Notes: a model not told the origin generated them from the sequence alone. Shown: positions 32,579 through 46,579, numbered from the stretch's first letter. The stretch is 64,000 nt of DNA from Ananas comosus (GCF_001540865.1 NC_033627.1:4948034-5012033), one strand, 5' to 3'. Numbers and translations are program-made.

Positions 32579-33724
32579 CTAGCAAAAGCTTGCATGCAAC
32601 GCTACGCTTTGCTCAAAAATAAAGGAAAAAAATTTGAGATAGTTATACTTGTATAAATTTTAAAAATTGAATAAATTTTATCTGGTTATGATTATCTAAT
32701 CTGATAGAAAAATAAGAAGAATTATACTTGATTTACTCAAATTTGGTTTATCTATTAGAGCAATACTTCAATATACCGTATAAATCTTGACCGTTTATTT
32801 TTATAAATAAATGGTTGAGATGTAATATGACTCTAGAGGTGACCTACTATTGAGTTATAGATACCATTCACCAGATATTTATCTAGAGGGTATTTTGGTC
32901 TTTACATAATATTTTAGCCTATTAAATTGTAAATTTTAATTGGAAACAACATAAAAANTTTATATTAAACTTTTAAAATTTGAATCTAAATTGTAAATTT
33001 TAATTGGAAACAACATAAAAAACTTAATTATGAATCAAATTCAATTTTTTAAAATAAACTACAAATTTAAAATAGAACTTTCAGTTCAAATTCAAATTTT
33101 CAATCTAAATCAGAAATTAAAATTTTGCTTTAAGATTAAAAGTACAATTTAGATTCAAATTTTAAAAGTTTAATTTAAATTTCAAAGTTAAAATTTTACA
33201 TTACAATACCAAATTCGAAAATTAAATTAAAATTTAAAATTTATAGAATACTAACAAATTTGGTATATACTACTAATTCTTTTCTAATATTGTCATATTA
33301 ACTAATCCAAATCGGTAACCTGTTCGACAGGTTAATTTATTTAAAATCCAACTATCTATACCCTTTACTAATTAAGGATTAGATTTTAAATTTATGGTGT
33401 ATTGAAACATTCCTCTTAATTTAAAAGTTAAATCATGTCAGTACGCTTTAAAAAACTTTTGGATAATAAAGTCAAATAAAAATTTATAAGGGCATATTTC
33501 AAATATAAATGTATTTTCAGAATAGGATGGGTATTTCGAAAGAAAATTTGACGGACCTGAGATTTGTATTGGCTCTCATTTACACACTTACACGAGAAAA
33601 AGAAAGTAAAAAATTAAAAAAAATTAAACTTTAAAAATAGTTTTAAAGACGGTATTTTTAGGAGAAAATTTGCTAGATTTAAGATCCGTCAAATTTTTGT
33701 TCCTTGTTTTGTATATAGTACAGA
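32579..33724 (-). mobile_element. Non-autonomous Helitron downstream of the NLR
   Basis: The minus-strand 5' end is TCTGTACTATATACAAAACA at 33724, preceded by host A. The 3' end has a self-complementary TTGCATGCAA (32590-32599) and CTAG at 32582-32579, then host T. The 1146-bp body is AT-rich with no ORF. The N at 32957 lies between two copies of a segment containing AATTGGAAACAACATAAAAA. Confidence 0.62.
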
Positions 33725-36178
33725 TTTAAAGATCTGACATAGAAGATGTGATTTTTCGTCATTGGTCATCAATTCTTTCCATGGTCCCTTGTACTGCACA
33801 CACCTCACCTTTTTTTTTATTCGGAAATATATAAATAATGCCCCTTAGTTTCTTTCCTGTTCACCTATTTATTTTGTGGATGTGAAACTTGGTGCTGATT
33901 TTTTAATTTGTACTTCTCAATTATTTTTTGTCAAATTTTTTGAGATTCAGGTGATCCTCTCCATAGTTTCAAGCCACCGTATGCAGTACTTCTCAGTGTC
34001 TGCCAATTATGTCATCATTTGCATAAGCACTATTATTTGTTTGTCCTCTAGATTGTTCCTGTAAACTCCGATGGTGTTGTCATATGTATTTTCTATTTTA
34101 GTTTAGTTCTTTCAATCGCGTACTCTGTGTGTTGTTTTGCAATGTAATGTACAACGAATGATATGTAGTAATATCCGATGAGACTTATTCTGTAAGAAAA
34201 TATTATTGATAATAATGTGCCATTTTGTTGAAACATTTGCACCTGCACTAACTTGGTTTTTCATATTCTCGATGGATTTACATCTATTGTATACTTTACG
34301 AAAAATAACCAAAATACAATATAAGGAACTCTTACAATACAAGACAAATAAATAGAAGCAACTTCTATCCAGTATGGGACATTGATTGAGAAACTAGATA
34401 AAAGTAGCAGGCTGGAAAAGATAGTTTCGATCTACTGTGGGCATGCTGACTTAATCTATCAATAATGGCTTGTCTAGCTTATTTTGATCTTCCAGATGGT
34501 TGAATGAGTCTATATATATTACCCAATCACTTCGATACTCTATACAATTGCAATTCGTGCAACTCACTCACAGTTACACAAAAGCCATAAAAAATAATGT
34601 CTGGATTTCGAATCTCTTACTTCCACTTAATTCGCAGAAAGCTCGGGACGAAGCACAGTTTCTCATAAGTTTACTTACAAATGTACAGCTACACAATCAT
34701 TAATTAATGTACCTCATTGGAGATGAACGAGAAATTGCTTATATACACTAATAGTTGTCTACAACATTTAAAGAGTTTTAATGTTGCCAATTCTGACATC
34801 TGGAGACTAAAGCCCCTCCATCTGGAGATCATTCTGCTAACTTCCCCTCTTTTAGTCTGTACTCTGTGACATTCTACTAACTTTCCCTCTTTCAGCTTTT
34901 GTTGTTGTGTGTTTCTTCTATACTTTTGTCCCGATATATTCCTTTATAGGGAAAGTTACATAGGACTAACTTTTTTATTATTGCGATTACTTTCTTAACC
35001 TTTTTCTCAGTATTTTAATTGGATCTATTCTGTTGTAATCTCCATTAATTTGTATGGATCTTCCCATCTCAGTAACAATGTAATGCAGATAAATCTCGTG
35101 GACTGATCATTAAATACCACAAGAAGTCAGTGCAAAGTGAATATTTAGACTACGACTAAACAGAAGCTTATCACGTCGTCCAATCTGCATTCCGAAATAC
35201 ACGCAATTTATAGCAATACTTGAAGAGCTTATAAGAAAGTGGAGTACAACACTCGAAAAGTTAACATTTGCTATTAAAATCTATGAGCTCACTTTTAGTC
35301 TCATATTTACTTATTTGTTTTACTTAAATAAGCATATTCCGCCTATGACATTATTTATTTCGTTCCGAAAAAAGTGCACCATTGTAAGTAGATAACTACG
35401 CGCTATTCACATTTGATCAATTACTACATGCCCTGCCCCTTAGAGTAGTAAACAAAAACAGTGCTCAAAAAGAGAAGTGCTGAATAAAATATTCATGCAT
35501 CCAAAAGCGTACCAAGATAAGATGCAAATGGCGTTTGTTTCACTCTCACACATAAATTACGAAGGAGAACCCACAGTTTAAGATCAGAATGCCTAAGCAT
35601 GACCATCTTTTCCTCTTTCTGCTGTTCTCCCTTTTTTTCACTTTCCAATAAACAAACTGCAAATATGGATTAAATTCTAGAACTCAACACATTTTACCTT
35701 CTTTACAAAATACCTTAAAAAGAATGAAAACGAGAATAAAATGGTTCAATTTTAAGGAGAACGAAGGGTAGTTGTAAATTATATTATCTCACCAGAAATG
35801 TATATTACAAGGATCTTTCAACCATTTTGGACCTGAAAAAGGTAGCATGAAAACAATTTAAACAAGAAGAAAAGTGATGCTAAGAAAATATAGTTAAGCA
35901 GGCATTTATACACAACAGTAAGATAATCTTGGCACTTCAAGTTTAATCGGGCAGTCATAAGAAGTGCAAATTAAGCTCATTTTACTGGTTGAACTTCAGT
36001 AGCTATGTAGCTAACTTGCTTTCCGAGCAGAACATCAAAATGCAAATAAGCATTTCCACTATCTGACTGAATTGATTGAATGCAAATGCAACTGTCAAAA
36101 TTACTTTGGCATGGCAAGTAAGATCCATGACTAGTTCACCAGTTTCATCCCAAAACTCAATTTAAAATTACCTTAATC
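33725..36178. other. Intergenic region between the NLR and the glucanase
   Basis: No convincing coding exon on either strand and no transposon ends recognised. The part next to 36178 must contain the 3' UTR of the minus-strand glucanase. Confidence 0.45.
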
Positions 36179-39100
36179 TTAGTAGTAAAATAAAAGTAGC
36201 AACAAAACTGTAACTAGGTAACTAAGCCAGCAAAGTTGAAATGCAGAAGCAAGATTAGTCGGGCTTATAGGCCCTAAAGCTGAACCGGGAGATATACCCC
36301 CGCCCTTGCTTGATCCCGATCTGCCATTCAAATTAACTTATCAGTTATACGGAAAGAACAAGATTGTTTAAGCATTGCATCTGAAAGTTTGAATAATTAT
36401 CATAACTCACCTTCCTGCGAAGATGCACAAACCATGACCTGCAAGTTTACACAGTTAATTTGGATCAACTTGAAAAATGGAAGTATAATTATTTGAACTA
36501 AAAACAACATAGAAAAAATATAGTACTAAAACACGCAGAAAATCGTTGTAATTCACTTACTACGCCAAAAAGAAAAGCGTAAACCCAAAGAAACTGTTTT
36601 TCCTGATCCTTTCTGTGGGTCGAATGTTCTTGCCTCCCCTCCCATCACAAGTCTAAATTTATATTTCACAGCAGAAAGGCTACTCTGCTACTATAAAGCC
36701 TCCTTTCCACTTCCTTTGTTACTCAAAGATATTCAATATGCCAGTCAAGGATTTCTAGGGTTTTCTACAGAATAATATCATTCAATTTCCTTTTTCCAGG
36801 ATAGAATGAAAGTAGGCACGCATACTCACCTATTTGAACTAATCCCTGTTGGCAACATGTCATTGCTACCTTTACTTCGACCACCTCCTGCAGTCATTCC
36901 ACCTCTCTCCACCACCTCATGTAACCATTACTGCCAATACCACTTCTTTAACCTCAGCCCATTTTTGTGAAAACTGACTAATCAATACTGATTCTACAAC
37001 CTCCTGCACCTCTAGCGACCACCTTCTTCCGACTGCCATTTTTTTTTTACTACCTTCAGTGCACTCATCACCTAAAGCAACTTGTCACCACCATATTACC
37101 ACCTCTACCAAGGTTTGATATTTACAACATCCAAATGAGTCAAAGACAAACAAGTACATTTAACCATTTTAATTTTGACTTCAAACCAAACGTGTCATCA
37201 CATTCTGCTCTTCCTAGTCCAGTTCCAAACTTTTCTGCTTCCATATTTGGTTCTTGTTTTGTTCATGTACTAACATGTCTTTTATTCCCATCACAGAGAA
37301 CCCTTGTTAAAATAAGAATCTGGGATAACTAAGAAATTCCACGATAAAATCTTCTCTATTAAACAAACACTAGAAAGACTAAATCCCACATATATGTACA
37401 AATCCTAGCTGAATTCAATGATGAAAACAACTTGTCAATATTATAAGCAACAATAAACCATATAGTTTAGTTAAGTTTTCCGATAATTATATCATGTTTA
37501 TCCTTGAAAGAAAAGTTACTCAACATCAACTATAGTCACTCTCAGTTCAACTAGTTAGTTTAATACCAGTTTCCTGCCGCCCTGTTTCTTTTCTACTATC
37601 TAGTGTACCTCTCATCTGAGTAGGCAACTCCATATGCATCATATTTTCATTTGTTCGTGGTGCTTCAACTACTACTCAAGGGCTTCGTTTGGTTCCCGAG
37701 ATTAGGATTCGATACTTTGACTATCCAGTACTTGGGCAAGATTGGACTTATTCCGGTCTATCAGAGTAGCATCTCCACCCTAGATTAATTAATTCCATGA
37801 TGGTTATATAGTAGTGAGGGAAGCCGAACAAAATAAAGAAGAAAAGTAAATTATCAATTCTTCTGAGAATCTCTTTAATACCAGGAGATGAAATTGATAA
37901 TTATCATCATCTGGAACTAGAATCAACGAAACGTAATTTTTTAGACCAGATAAATCGACTGGAATGCGCCACAAATGAGTTGATATTTGGTAATAATGTA
38001 GGCTTCCGAAACTATTGTAGCCAGAACAAGATATTGTAATGACAATAGGTGTCAGCCCCACGTCAAAAGGTGTAAAACAATCCTCCATTTATATTCAGGT
38101 AGATTTCTAACAATAATCGGATTCGCAGAGGCTCTAAATTGCCAATATATAAAGACCTTCAAGTGGATATTCCATCTCTTTCAAAAGAAAAATAGACTAT
38201 TTATTGGATGCTGATCTTCTAAGACGTATCAAAATTTATCTTATGCATTGGATAGAATCTATTAGTCTCACAAGTAAAAGAGGAACTGCTTAATGTTCTA
38301 GATAGAGTTCGTCTAATCTAGGTAAATTAACTTATGATTTTCTTTTCTATGTGGACAGATAGATAATGAGATAAGCATAATCCAAGATTCATTCTAATAT
38401 AGTTTTCAAAGTTCTTTCGGCCTGAGAATGACACCAATTAACGCAAAAAATAAAAAAGATTAAAAAAAAAACATATATTAATAAACAGTAGTTCACTTTA
38501 TATATTGTTGTACAAAATGATTTTTAACGTGGTGGGAATAAATGGACCAATTCCACTGCACATCCTCTTTGGACTTTTTTTATGTTTAGATGAAGACATG
38601 CAATTGGTCTTATAGTTTAGCACTACATTGCCTTTTTGAAGGGATTTGGAAGACAATATGCCGAAAAAACATGGTGCAAACCATAAGGAGATCATGGGTG
38701 GTCCAATCGGAAAAATAAGGATAACTAGTTAGACGACTAGTGACAATAAGATGAAAATAGGAAAATATAGTAAATTGTGGAATTCTTTGTGAGAACTGAT
38801 GCATATGAAGGAATCAAGATTGAGAAATCTATATCCTAGATCGCAACCATGTCCCGTCCATAGAAAAGATGCATAAAAACTAAAAGCATGCACCCTACCT
38901 GTCATCTACCAAATGTTTTTTAGTAAAATTAAGGAGCAAAGATCACTTGTAACATATGACTAGTGAAATCTTTAAGACAAAAGGTAGCAGTGAAACTTAC
39001 TAGGATCGGTAGTGGTTATCATAGCTGTGTTATTGAAATTGCATGTCCCACCATTTGCTTGAGTTCTATGGTAATAATCATTGTACGCATACGAAGCAAC

Positions 39101-40846
39101 AGCTGCAATGTTGTTCGAGTCATAGCACGGCTGCCCAGGCTGAATAGCACTGCAGTTTGCCGAACCAGGCCCACATGCCCAATCCAACCCTTGCTTCAAA
39201 GCAATGGCAGGTGCGCTTGAATTCGCAACACAGAACACCCCAACCAATCCTGTTGAGTCGCCATCAGACTCATCCGGGTGTTCAAATGACAAAGTATACA
39301 AGGCGGTCTTGTTCGGATACATAATTCCCCAGTTCTTCTCTGAAATAGGCCCAGGCCGGAGATCCTCATTAAACAGCTCGAAAATATATGTGTTGATTTG
39401 GGCAGTTGGTTGACTAGGCGTCCCTGAACCATTCAATACATGCTTAATAAGATTGCTATTGTAGGCCAATGCATTATCGACCGTTGCATCCGGCTCTTTT
39501 GACCCACCGAACCATGGCCACCCAGAAGCAGTAACAATTACAGGAATACCAGTGAAATTCAGCGCTTGCATGGAATAATAAGCTGCATCAACCATTGAGT
39601 CGAACATGTTGGTATAGTAGAGATTTGTGTTAGGATCAACAACCTGGTTGTTGGGATTAAGTGCTTGAAAAAGAGCAAAATCCAAAGGGAATATGCCTTG
39701 CCCTTTGGTGTAAGCATAGTATGTTTGTGCATTTAGCATGAAGGAAGAGCCATAATTCTTCAAGAACTGAAGATACTGATTCATGATCGAGTTCCAAGTC
39801 GAATTGAAGGTGGCTGTAGATGGAGGGAAAAATTTGGGTATCATGTCGATTGATTGGGGGCTTGAAATTTTCACCTGGGAATTAAGATTGGCAGCCAGGA
39901 GAGCAGATTGGAGGAATTGCAAGGCCGGAATAAGAACAAGAGCTGCATTGGGGATAGTGGTAAGGACTTCATTGCCAACAGCAATGTATGTGATGTTAGT
40001 CGCTGGAATATAGGCCGCCACATTCTTGTTAATCCAATCAGCTGCTTCGGACCGAGATTGTCCTACGCGTAGTAGTTGGTCATTCGGCACCCCAACTATA
40101 ACTTCTATACCGGTGTTTGCAAGGGCATTCAGCATTTCGTGGTCCACATCAAATAAGCGTACATGTCTGATTTGCTTTTCTTTGAGAATGGCTACAATGT
40201 CTGATGCTGGAGGCGGGTTGGATATGCTGGTGCCAACATTTATTCCAACGAATGCACCTGCAGTATAAGCAATATCCCATTATTTGCAACCAAAGATTTG
40301 AAGGAGCAAAAAGAAAGAATTAATGTAGCAGTAAGTAGCACTCTGCAAGTAAACCTAAAAACTAAGCAAGATATTAATACAAGTTGATGTACCCTCAGCA
40401 ATCCTGAGTTGTCTCAATAGACGGAAGGCAAAGAAAACAGAGAAAACAAAATCAGAAAGTAGATTCTAGAGAACAGCGATCAGATGTTCAACTGTTGACC
40501 AACTAAAGTTGTCTAATAGAGATGAAAAACCCCAACACAGCAATGATTACCTAAGGTTACGAAACTACAGAAACAATACAAAACTGCAAAGAAAAGCAAG
40601 CCAACTAGAATAGATTGTAATAAATGTACTTTGAGCTATTTCTTCATGACATATTTGTTTAGTTCGATGATCCCTGAGTTGAAACTCTGTCCACTTCACA
40701 TATAAAGTTTGTCATTAGCTTCTTCCGAGTAATCAATTTGAATTAGACTTTTCACAAAGCAGCTTAGAAGCAAATTAGGTACCTGATGCATTGACGCAAA
40801 AGAGTACAAGAAGCAATATACTTCTCTTCCCTCTATTGGGCACCAT
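36179..40846 (-). CDS. GPI-anchored GH17 beta-1,3-glucanase-like protein with CBM43
   Basis: Four coding exons on the minus strand: 40846-40783, 40257-39001, 36438-36411 (28 bp) and 36320-36179, all with GT-AG introns in consistent phase, giving 496 residues. A signal peptide (core ILLLVLFCV) precedes the GH17 domain (about 23-347), which starts AFVGINVGTSISNPPPASD. The acid/base Glu is at 118 (AVGNEV) and FELFNED (Glu319) is kept. The nucleophile motif, normally E-S/T-G-W-P, reads VTASGWPW, placing Ala at 265. CBM43/X8 (about 364-447) has six Cys. A Ser/Gly-rich linker and the hydrophobic tail LCWLSYLVTVLLLLLFYY form a GPI-anchor signal. Such proteins sit on the outer plasma membrane, often at plasmodesmata, and bind or cut callose. 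Ala265 makes normal hydrolysis doubtful. Splice sites are inferred from sequence. Confidence 0.9.
36439..39000 (-). other. Long intron 2 of the glucanase gene
   Basis: 2562 bp, donor GTAAGT at 39000 and acceptor TTGCAG ending at 36439. No coding sequence inside. About 37680-37800 has TTCGTTTGGTTCCCGAGATT and may be a MITE fragment. Introns 1 (40258-40782) and 3 (36321-36410) are much shorter. Confidence 0.7.
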
Positions 40847-43800
40847 CTGGTAACACAGGCCTCAGAATTCACTTGTTGAAGACCCAAGCGTCCTTGTCCT
40901 TAAATGCTGTATCAAATGGCTGGGGAAAAAAAAATGAAAATCGTAAAGACACTGAAGCAGTTTAATGACATAGCAAGAAACTGAGTGAAAGAAAAACATC
41001 AAATTCGAAATTAATTTAATTGAATCAGAAAAAAAATTGAGTGATAATAGAAATTTCTTCTAGATTTTGAGTTACAAAATTAATCATAAGGTAAAATTAG
41101 CATTTTACAGTAATGTTTACTTTTTTCCAGATAACTAACTAAGAAAATACAGAAACTAAGAACATAACCTAGAATAAGAAGAAGCAAGTAACAAAGTACA
41201 CTGAAGAATCAGATCTATACTGAACCAACAACTTTAGTATCAGAAAAAAAAAGTTCAAAACATTTGACTACCACTTAACAAGCCTTTTCATAATACAATA
41301 AGGTCACAACATGGATAACCACATTGCTTCAATCTTGTCATCAAAGGGAAAAAAGAGGAAATGCGACCAACTTGTTACCATCATAGAATACAGACAATAA
41401 AGAACTGATATATAGACAACTATTATGACATTTGTAAGAATCCAAGAAGTTAAGTGTGTTGATTAAAAAGCAATGGAGAGAAGAAACACCGTCCATGTAT
41501 ATAAAAGTCCAACCAGTAGCTGCAGAAGGGACCATATAGACCAACTAATGTTGCGTAGCATTTGAATTACTGATTCTCCACCATTATCTAAATGTAGAAA
41601 GAAGAAAAGGAAAAGCTCTCGAGCAATATCTACAAAATTGTTAAGTCTGCTCGTGATGCAACACAGGGGAGTAAACAAGACAAGTAGAAAGACTATAAAT
41701 AAAAGATCAATAAAAATACAAAAAAAAAAAAAGAGATCCTCAGCGATCAGATTAATTTCTATCCAAAATTAAGCAGCCTCTACCTGCCTCTCTGATTAAA
41801 CCTCCAGCCCATGTTAGTGGTTTGCTCACAGGAAACTAAACCATGGGAAGGCAGTGAGTGTCCAGCTATAATTTCTCAGCTAAGCTGAGTTCTCACATGC
41901 CCAGTTTCTTCTACGATAATTTATTATATCCTTTTGAACATAAAATTGTTTAGATGAAGCTTCAAATACTGCAATATCCCCCATTCCCCTGTGGGCTAAG
42001 CATGGCTTGTTGCCCTGGAGCCGCAGCATGTAACTAGGTGTCGGCATGATGACCTACATTGGAGGAAAAGAGAAGCACCACAAAGGAAAGTAAAGAGCGA
42101 TCAACTGTCGTGGCACTTTGGTGGCAACACTTCGCGAAATAGCTAGCTGAAATCCCACCGCTCTCCAGTTCCAATGACAAAGACATAGTTTTAGATGTCA
42201 AACCAAGCTATACATTGGTAAGTTCTGCTAGCGAGTATTTTTTTAAGTGATTGCAACTTAGGAGTCTGACTTTACCCCGTTGCAAGACACTCATACTTAA
42301 GATTTATCAGGATAAGTGATTCCACTTACAAGGTTAATTATCATATCCGAGGAATTACTTGAAGCTGTTGATACTAGGCACTTGTAGGCATCTTTTCCTA
42401 GTTCCAAACAGCCAATTACCACATGGCCCTTGAGTAAACAAAAGATATATGCTAAACAAGATATTCTAGTGTTATCCAAACATGTCTTTAGAAGATTTTC
42501 TGCCAATCAAAGGAAAAAGGTCACCTTTACATACCTAGTACACAAAGATCAGCTTGGAATTACTAGGCGCCAATACCAGTACAGCCCTAAATCCTGTGAT
42601 ATGGGCAGCAACACTGCCTATACCAGCTTACCAGAATTGCAGAGAAAGTGTACGTAGAGATCACTTGACTAAACACATCAAACAAGACATGAGAAATGCT
42701 AGAGTAACTGCCGAAAGGATAACTCTAACGGCATTGCTCCTTTCTGAAATCAATGACAGGCAGCACCTCTTTATGAGATTAAGTTCAAGTAGAAATTTTG
42801 CATTTGGTTATAGTGAAGTGGTGGAATAAAAATGTTCACAAATATGTGCAGTGACAACCGAAGCTTAAAAAAGTAAATAATTATCAAAAAAACAAGTGGG
42901 GCTCAAGGGATCTCCTATATAGTGTTCTGAATCTTCTGATAGATGTACATATAGATAGTATTGGGCTGTTTTTTTAATCTTTATAATGCTGTATATATTT
43001 TGAAAACCTTCTCACTCACTCTATTCATCTCTATTAATCTTCTAGGACAAAATGTAGAACTCAATAATGTCTAGAACAGAAATCAAGTACCAGATCTGTA
43101 AAAAATGCTTTCACATGAATTCATGTGTCAATGATGACAATATGTTAAATAACCAAGCATGTGACACGACAGAAAACCAGATCATACATATCCATCAATC
43201 ATACATTTTCACATTGTAACCTTAGATCATATAATTATTGGCATTAATAGTCCACAACCCCATTACTCAACCATTCATCTGGAAAAATATTGGAAAAACA
43301 ACATTCATTAAGAAAAAGATTGTCCAACACTCTGTGTTCAGTTTTCCACATCATTTTAAGGTCTCATCAACATTATAGTTTCTGCTTATTACTAGTAATT
43401 ATTTCCTGAAAAACAAAAGCAATTCATATCTTCAAAGGCATTACACAGCATTAATTATTGGTAACCATTGCGTTAATAATTTTCATAAACCAACACCAGA
43501 GAATTACAACACCTACAGAAGACTAATGTTTCTTTTTTTCTTTTTTTTTTGCTGATTCAGACCAAAAATGACTAGCTAAGACCTCATTTGACATCGTCGC
43601 CATTTTTTTGGTTTTTTAACACTAATTCTATATAATTTGATATACCAAGCGATGGGCAACATCTTCTTTCAAGAAAAAAACTTGGAAACAAAAAAAAAAT
43701 TGTTTTTTCTAAGTTTTTTTTTAAAAAAAAATTGTTGCCAAACAAACACTTGCTTGTAAGGATTGCGAGCAATCCACCATCCATAAAAATGAAAAAAAAA

Positions 43801-44577
43801 AAAAAACAGCGAGAATACTACACAAGGCCTAAACATAGAATTAGGAAAATGTCTTTGAAAGAGACTAGCAAATATACAAACAAAATATCATGTGTACTCC
43901 CAGTTGATCATTTACCTAAATGAACAGGTAATGTTTATTTGATTTCTTTAAGGAAAAAAAAAAAAAAAAAAAAAAAAAGTGCTTCTAAGATTCAGGCTTG
44001 GTTTCATGACCAAAAACAACTATGAAACTGAACATTTAGAAATAAGATCACTTCCCATTTACTTCATTTTGAGCACAACAATGAAATGAGTCGAGTGCAT
44101 TTCTTGTTCTACGACCAAACAAAAAATTCCAACTTTCGAAATACTCAAATCAGCAAAAAGCCAAAACCCCATTAATGGAACACCAAAAAATCAGAAGAAA
44201 CCGACACACACAAACAAAAAAAAATTGGTACCTTGTGATTCGAATCCCCAGGAGGCAAAGCGCTGCTTTTGTTCTTTCTTTTCTTTTTTGGGAGGTTTAG
44301 CTCTTTCAAATAAAGAAGGAGGGGAAAAAAAGAAAAGAAAAAAAAGGGAGATGCTTTAATTCTTTTTGAAAGAGAACAAAGGAGAAGAGGGTTTATGAGG
44401 AGGAAGAGGAAGAGGAAGGAGAAAGAAGGTTTGCGAGAGCTCACGAGAAAGAGAGAGAGTGAGTGTGCGAATCTCTCAGAGAGAGGAAGCTTTACGGGAT
44501 CAGTACAGTGTGAAAGAGAGAGAGAGAGCAAAGAGTGTTTGGTAGTGGAATCCAAAGAGGTTTCTGGGTTTAGGGTG

Positions 44578-44608
<31 letters not shown>

Positions 44609-44640
44609 AATTGTTGCCTGCAACAGTTGTATAAGTACAT
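40847..44640 (-). promoter_or_regulatory. Probable 5' UTR, leader intron and promoter of the glucanase
   Basis: Just upstream of the ATG is a good acceptor (TTTTTTTTCCCCAG at about 40920), so 40919-40847 would be leader. A matching donor, CACAAG/GTACC, ends a candidate leader exon at 44232. Sequence from there to about 44610 is strongly CT-rich on the minus strand, with (CT)n at 44579-44605 and shorter runs, typical of plant leaders and core promoters. A TATA-like TACTTATAC lies at about 44629-44637. This implies a leader intron of about 3.3 kb, in which I see no gene. Low-complexity frames on both strands at 44172-44693 are not proteins. Confidence 0.42.
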
Positions 44641-45620
44641 CTCATGTGCCGCACTTTTGTTTGGGTGGGAAGTTTTCTCTGTATTGCAGTCACACCACAT
44701 CACTTATATTTAATTTAATTAAATTTTTAAAAATATATATATAATAAATAAATTTATAATTGGCCGGATCATGCCACGTAAGGATATGTGATTGGCCTAT
44801 TCTAGCTTTTTTTTTTCTAATTTGGGATAAGAGTAATGGTGTGTTTGGTTAAAAAAAAAAGAGTAATTTCATACGCTTCTCTGCAAAATAGTAAATAACA
44901 AATATATCTTTTATAAAGTTCAACTTTTATATATTATTCCTACAAAAGTTCTAATATTTTTAAATATATTTCTGTCGTTAAAATCCGTTAGAATATTTTA
45001 GTTAACCATAGTTAGATATTTAATCCTAATTAATTTTTTACATTTTTAGTCCTCTTATGTTATACTGTATGGTTTTTAAAGAGCCATATTTGTGATGGCC
45101 AAATTGAAAATATAAATAATTCTCTAATAGTAACAAACCAGAGGAACATATTTAAAAACGTCAGAATTACAAAAATATAGTAAAAAAAATATTTTTTGAG
45201 AAAGAAAAAATAATCTGTGATAACATTGTTTTCATAATTTTTTTCGGAATAAAAATTCTGTAAAATTAAAAAAGATTTTTCACAAAATCTGAAAAAAAAA
45301 AAAGAAAATTTACTTTTTTTCACAAACAAATAAAAAATTATTCTTTAAAGATTTTCTTCTAGAAAACCGAACATCCCAATAAACACCTGCTTTTGTGCAT
45401 TGGAAAGCGTAAAAAATTTAAAATAGGTTTCAATCTTCTTTCATATAACACTATAAAATTGCGATAAAAATTATCACTAAAAAAAGATTAAGATTGCTTT
45501 CTAATTTTTTTTGAGTCTTTCAAAATATAAAAGTAATATTTTTTTGACCAGCACAGTTCCAAATTATGTCTAAAACTCTACCGTAAAAAAAAAAACTATT
45601 TTTAATAGTTATACTTTATG
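44641..45620. other. AT-rich intergenic DNA with a MITE fragment
   Basis: About 44865-45040 (TAATTTCATACGC, TATAAAGTTCAACTTTTATA, GTTAACCATAGTTAG) matches one half of the long-TIR MITE at 54517-57134. The remainder to 45620 shows only A/T-rich sequence and no gene. Confidence 0.5.
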
Positions 45621-46415
45621 TCTTCGTTTGGTTCAGAATTAAGTAAAAACTAGTTATTTCAGGAATAGAATTAATTTCTGGGTTAAATCTGTGATAGATC
45701 AATTTTGAGTTTGGATTATTAATTGAGTTATTCTGGGGATTAAAGAAAAATAGCGGCTAGATAGATAAAATGGAATAAAAAGAATAGTGGGTAGTTATAA
45801 ATATAAAATAATAATATTGCCCAAATTATTATATTTGAATTTAAATTTTTTATTTTTTTATTTAAAATTTCAAATTAAATAGACAACTTTTATAATTAAA
45901 AAATTCAAAATTAAAATCTATATTTTTAAATCTCAAAATTAAAAATTTAAAGTTATAAATTTTAATTTTAAATTTTAAATCAAATATAACAAATAAAATT
46001 TCAAATAAAAAATGTCAAATTTAAAATTTAAATAATTAAAAATAAAATTTAAAATTTAAAATTTAAAATTAAAATCTGCATTGTTAAATCTCAAATTTAA
46101 AAATTTAAATTTATAACTTTTAAGTTTTAAATTTTAAATCAAATCTCAAGTTACAAATATAAAATTTAAATAATAATCTTAATCTAAAATTTAAATATTT
46201 ATTTTAAAATTTAAAATTATAAATTTTTTAAATTTAAAATTTAAAATTTATATTTAAAAATTAAATAGGGGTACCCCTATTCCAGGGGGAGGGGGGCAAA
46301 TGGTGGGGTTATCTAACCCCAACCCTAAAAAAAATGCGTTTGGGGTGAAAGTGGGGGTTAATCTCCTTATCCCCCTTTAATCCCATATCCTCCTTTAATC
46401 CCGAACCAAACTAGG
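45621..46415. mobile_element. MITE with 'GTTTGGTTC' ends and AT-repeat core
   Basis: Left CTTCGTTTGGTTCAGAATTA and right TTAATCCCGAACCAAACTAG are imperfect inverted repeats. The core (45830-46270) is made of degenerate AAATTTAAAATT repeats, followed by a G-rich stretch near 46285-46320. Confidence 0.55.
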
Positions 46416-46579
46416 GATATTATGGGATATACCTAAAAAATAAATAGTATTTGTAGTAAAGGAATAGTACATAATGTTTACTATTTAAAGGTGGTAATAC
46501 AATAAATTTAAAATGTAATAATAACATAATAATAAATACTATTTATTTTACTATTAATAGCGTACTAACATAATATATA

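Noticed and set aside
38963..40268. Plus-strand frames of 69-85 codons across the glucanase exon
   Set aside because: Antisense shadows of the minus-strand coding exon.
44172..44703. 173-codon minus-strand frame and plus-strand Arg/Glu-rich frame
   Set aside because: CT/GA microsatellite in the likely leader of the glucanase gene; no domain.
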